DNA from: Trinickia dabaoshanensis
Lineage (GTDB): Bacteria; Pseudomonadota; Gammaproteobacteria; Burkholderiales; Burkholderiaceae
DNA: 64,000 nucleotides
Assembly: GCF_002879885.1 (NCBI RefSeq)
Contig: NZ_PNYA01000028.1
Location: forward strand, 1 to 64,000
Direction of reading: 5' to 3'
Part shown: positions 63,096-64,000 of the stretch, piece after piece
Position numbering within the stretch: the stretch's first letter is position 1
How the letters are laid out: each line of letters starts with the position of its first letter
Notes under the pieces: model-generated
Told to the model about the DNA's origin: nothing
Seen by the model: only the letters and a program-made list of their open reading frames with translations
Database searches by the model: none
Made by a program: the position numbers and the translations under genes

Positions 63096-64000
63096 ACGCA
63101 GCGTTCTGGCGCGGCAAGCGCGTGCTCGTCACCGGCCATACCGGCTTCAAGGGCGGCTGGCTGTGTCTTTGGCTGCAGCAAATGGGCGCCGACGTGCTCG
63201 GCTATTCGCTGCCCGCTCCGACCCAACCGAGCCTGTTCGACGCCGCTCGCGTCGCCGAGGGGATGAAGTCGGTGATCGGAGACGTGCGCGACCTCGAGCA
63301 TCTCGCGCGCGTGCACGCCGAGCATGAACCCGAGATCGTCTTTCACCTCGCGGCGCAACCGCTCGTTCGGCTCTCGTATCGAGAACCCGTGCTCACCTAC
63401 GAAACGAACGTGATGGGCACCGTTCACTTGCTCGAAGCCGTTCGCCGCACGCCCTCCGTGCGTGCCGTCGTGAACGTGACGAGCGACAAGTGCTACGAAA
63501 ACCGCGAATGGGTCTGGGGCTATCGCGAAAACGAACCGATGGGCGGGTTCGACCCCTACAGCAATAGCAAAGGCTGCTCGGAGCTCGTCACCGACGCGTA
63601 CCGCAATTCGTTCTTCCATCCGGACGCATTCGACACGCACCGCGTGGCGCTCGCCAGCGGGCGCGCGGGCAACGTCATCGGCGGCGGCGACTGGGCGGGC
63701 GACCGGCTCATTCCCGACATGATGCGCGCGATCAGCAGCAATACGCCCGTTCGCATCCGCAATCCGCACGCGATTCGTCCGTGGCAACACGTGCTCGAAC
63801 CGCTCTCGGGTTATCTGGCGCTGGCCGAACGCCTGTATACCGACGGCCCGAAGTTCGTCGGCGGCTGGAACTTCGGCCCGAACGAGGCGGACACCCAGCC
63901 CGTGCAATGGATCGTCGAGCGTCTCGTGGCTAGCTGGGGCGATGGCGCCAGTTGGACACGCGACGAGGCACCGCAGCCCCACGAGGCCCATCACTTGAAG
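63092..64000 (+). CDS. rfbG: CDP-glucose 4,6-dehydratase (3' end beyond window)
   Basis: The first 303 residues of RfbG, cut by the window edge (full length is about 360). It converts CDP-glucose to CDP-4-keto-6-deoxyglucose. It has [20 protein letters not shown] (about residues 10-29), [29 protein letters not shown], and the catalytic [31 protein letters not shown] is a family hallmark. It is coupled to rfbF; further CDP-sugar genes are expected to the right. Confidence 0.95.
   Translation, partial: MNAAFWRGKRVLVTGHTGFKGGWLCLWLQQMGADVLGYSLPAPTQPSLFDAARVAEGMKSVIGDVRDLEHLARVHAEHEPEIVFHLAAQPLVRLSYREPVLTYETNVMGTVHLLEAVRRTPSVRAVVNVTSDKCYENREWVWGYRENEPMGGFDPYSNSKGCSELVTDAYRNSFFHPDAFDTHRVALASGRAGNVIGGGDWAGDRLIPDMMRAISSNTPVRIRNPHAIRPWQHVLEPLSGYLALAERLYTDGPKFVGGWNFGPNEADTQPVQWIVERLVASWGDGASWTRDEAPQPHEAHHLK

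Overview
The window is chromosomal DNA from a high-GC betaproteobacterium of the Burkholderiaceae, in the Burkholderia/Paraburkholderia/Trinickia/Caballeronia range. The inference rests on gene content and layout: ubiD, the DUF2520 protein, yggT, pcm-rhodanese, a waaA-kdoO-waaC core-LPS group, phosphomannomutase, a wbiG/wbiH/wbiI-like O-antigen group, and a urt-ure urea block. Species cannot be named from sequence alone.

Layout. 0.1-7.2 kb holds housekeeping genes: a lytic transglycosylase with a long structured leader, ubiD, a LysE exporter, a PXPV-repeat protein, a DUF2520 dehydrogenase, an EthD protein and YggT. 7.2-8.2 kb is a fluoride-resistance unit (fluoride riboswitch, crcB, DUF190). 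8.3-15.1 kb has a PAP2 phosphatase, a formate/nitrite-type channel, a chemoreceptor behind a sigma-28 promoter, and a complete polar amino-acid ABC importer. 15.4-24.2 kb is a worn accessory region. It holds a livF remnant fused to a GST remnant, an HscC-type Hsp70 with a membrane J-domain partner, two STM2901-type/DUF1493 units (one truncated), a DUF4160-DUF2442 pair, an mrr remnant, an IS3-family transposase remnant, and a gene broken in several frames. 24.5-31.9 kb returns to ordinary genes: SDR+TetR, tRNA-Gly(CCC), trmB, uppP, a YceB-type lipoprotein, a YkgJ protein, pcm and a rhodanese. 31.9-33.0 kb is a two-gene Fic/regulator module of the 'mobile mystery' type with a palindromic operator candidate.

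33.2-44.8 kb is a urea-use block. A sigma-54 promoter precedes urtABCDE (urea ABC importer), followed by ureDABCEFG. Imported urea is hydrolysed by the nickel enzyme UreABC, which UreDEFG mature. The sigma-54 promoter fits control by nitrogen limitation.

44.8-64.0 kb makes the cell envelope. WaaA, a Kdo hydroxylase and WaaC build the inner core. Phosphomannomutase, a flippase, two glycosyltransferases, GalE and a WecA-like transferase supply and assemble surface glycan. A leftward group (glycosyltransferase, WbiG-like, WbiH-like, WbiI-like) starts O-antigen synthesis. rfbF and rfbG, the second cut by the window end, begin CDP-6-deoxyhexose synthesis.

The most interesting non-coding signals are the roughly 360-nt hairpin-rich leader at 1.32-1.68 kb, the fluoride riboswitch with a visible alternative pairing, and the sigma-54, sigma-28 and operator sites. 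All calls come from reading the sequence; no homology search or folding program was run.
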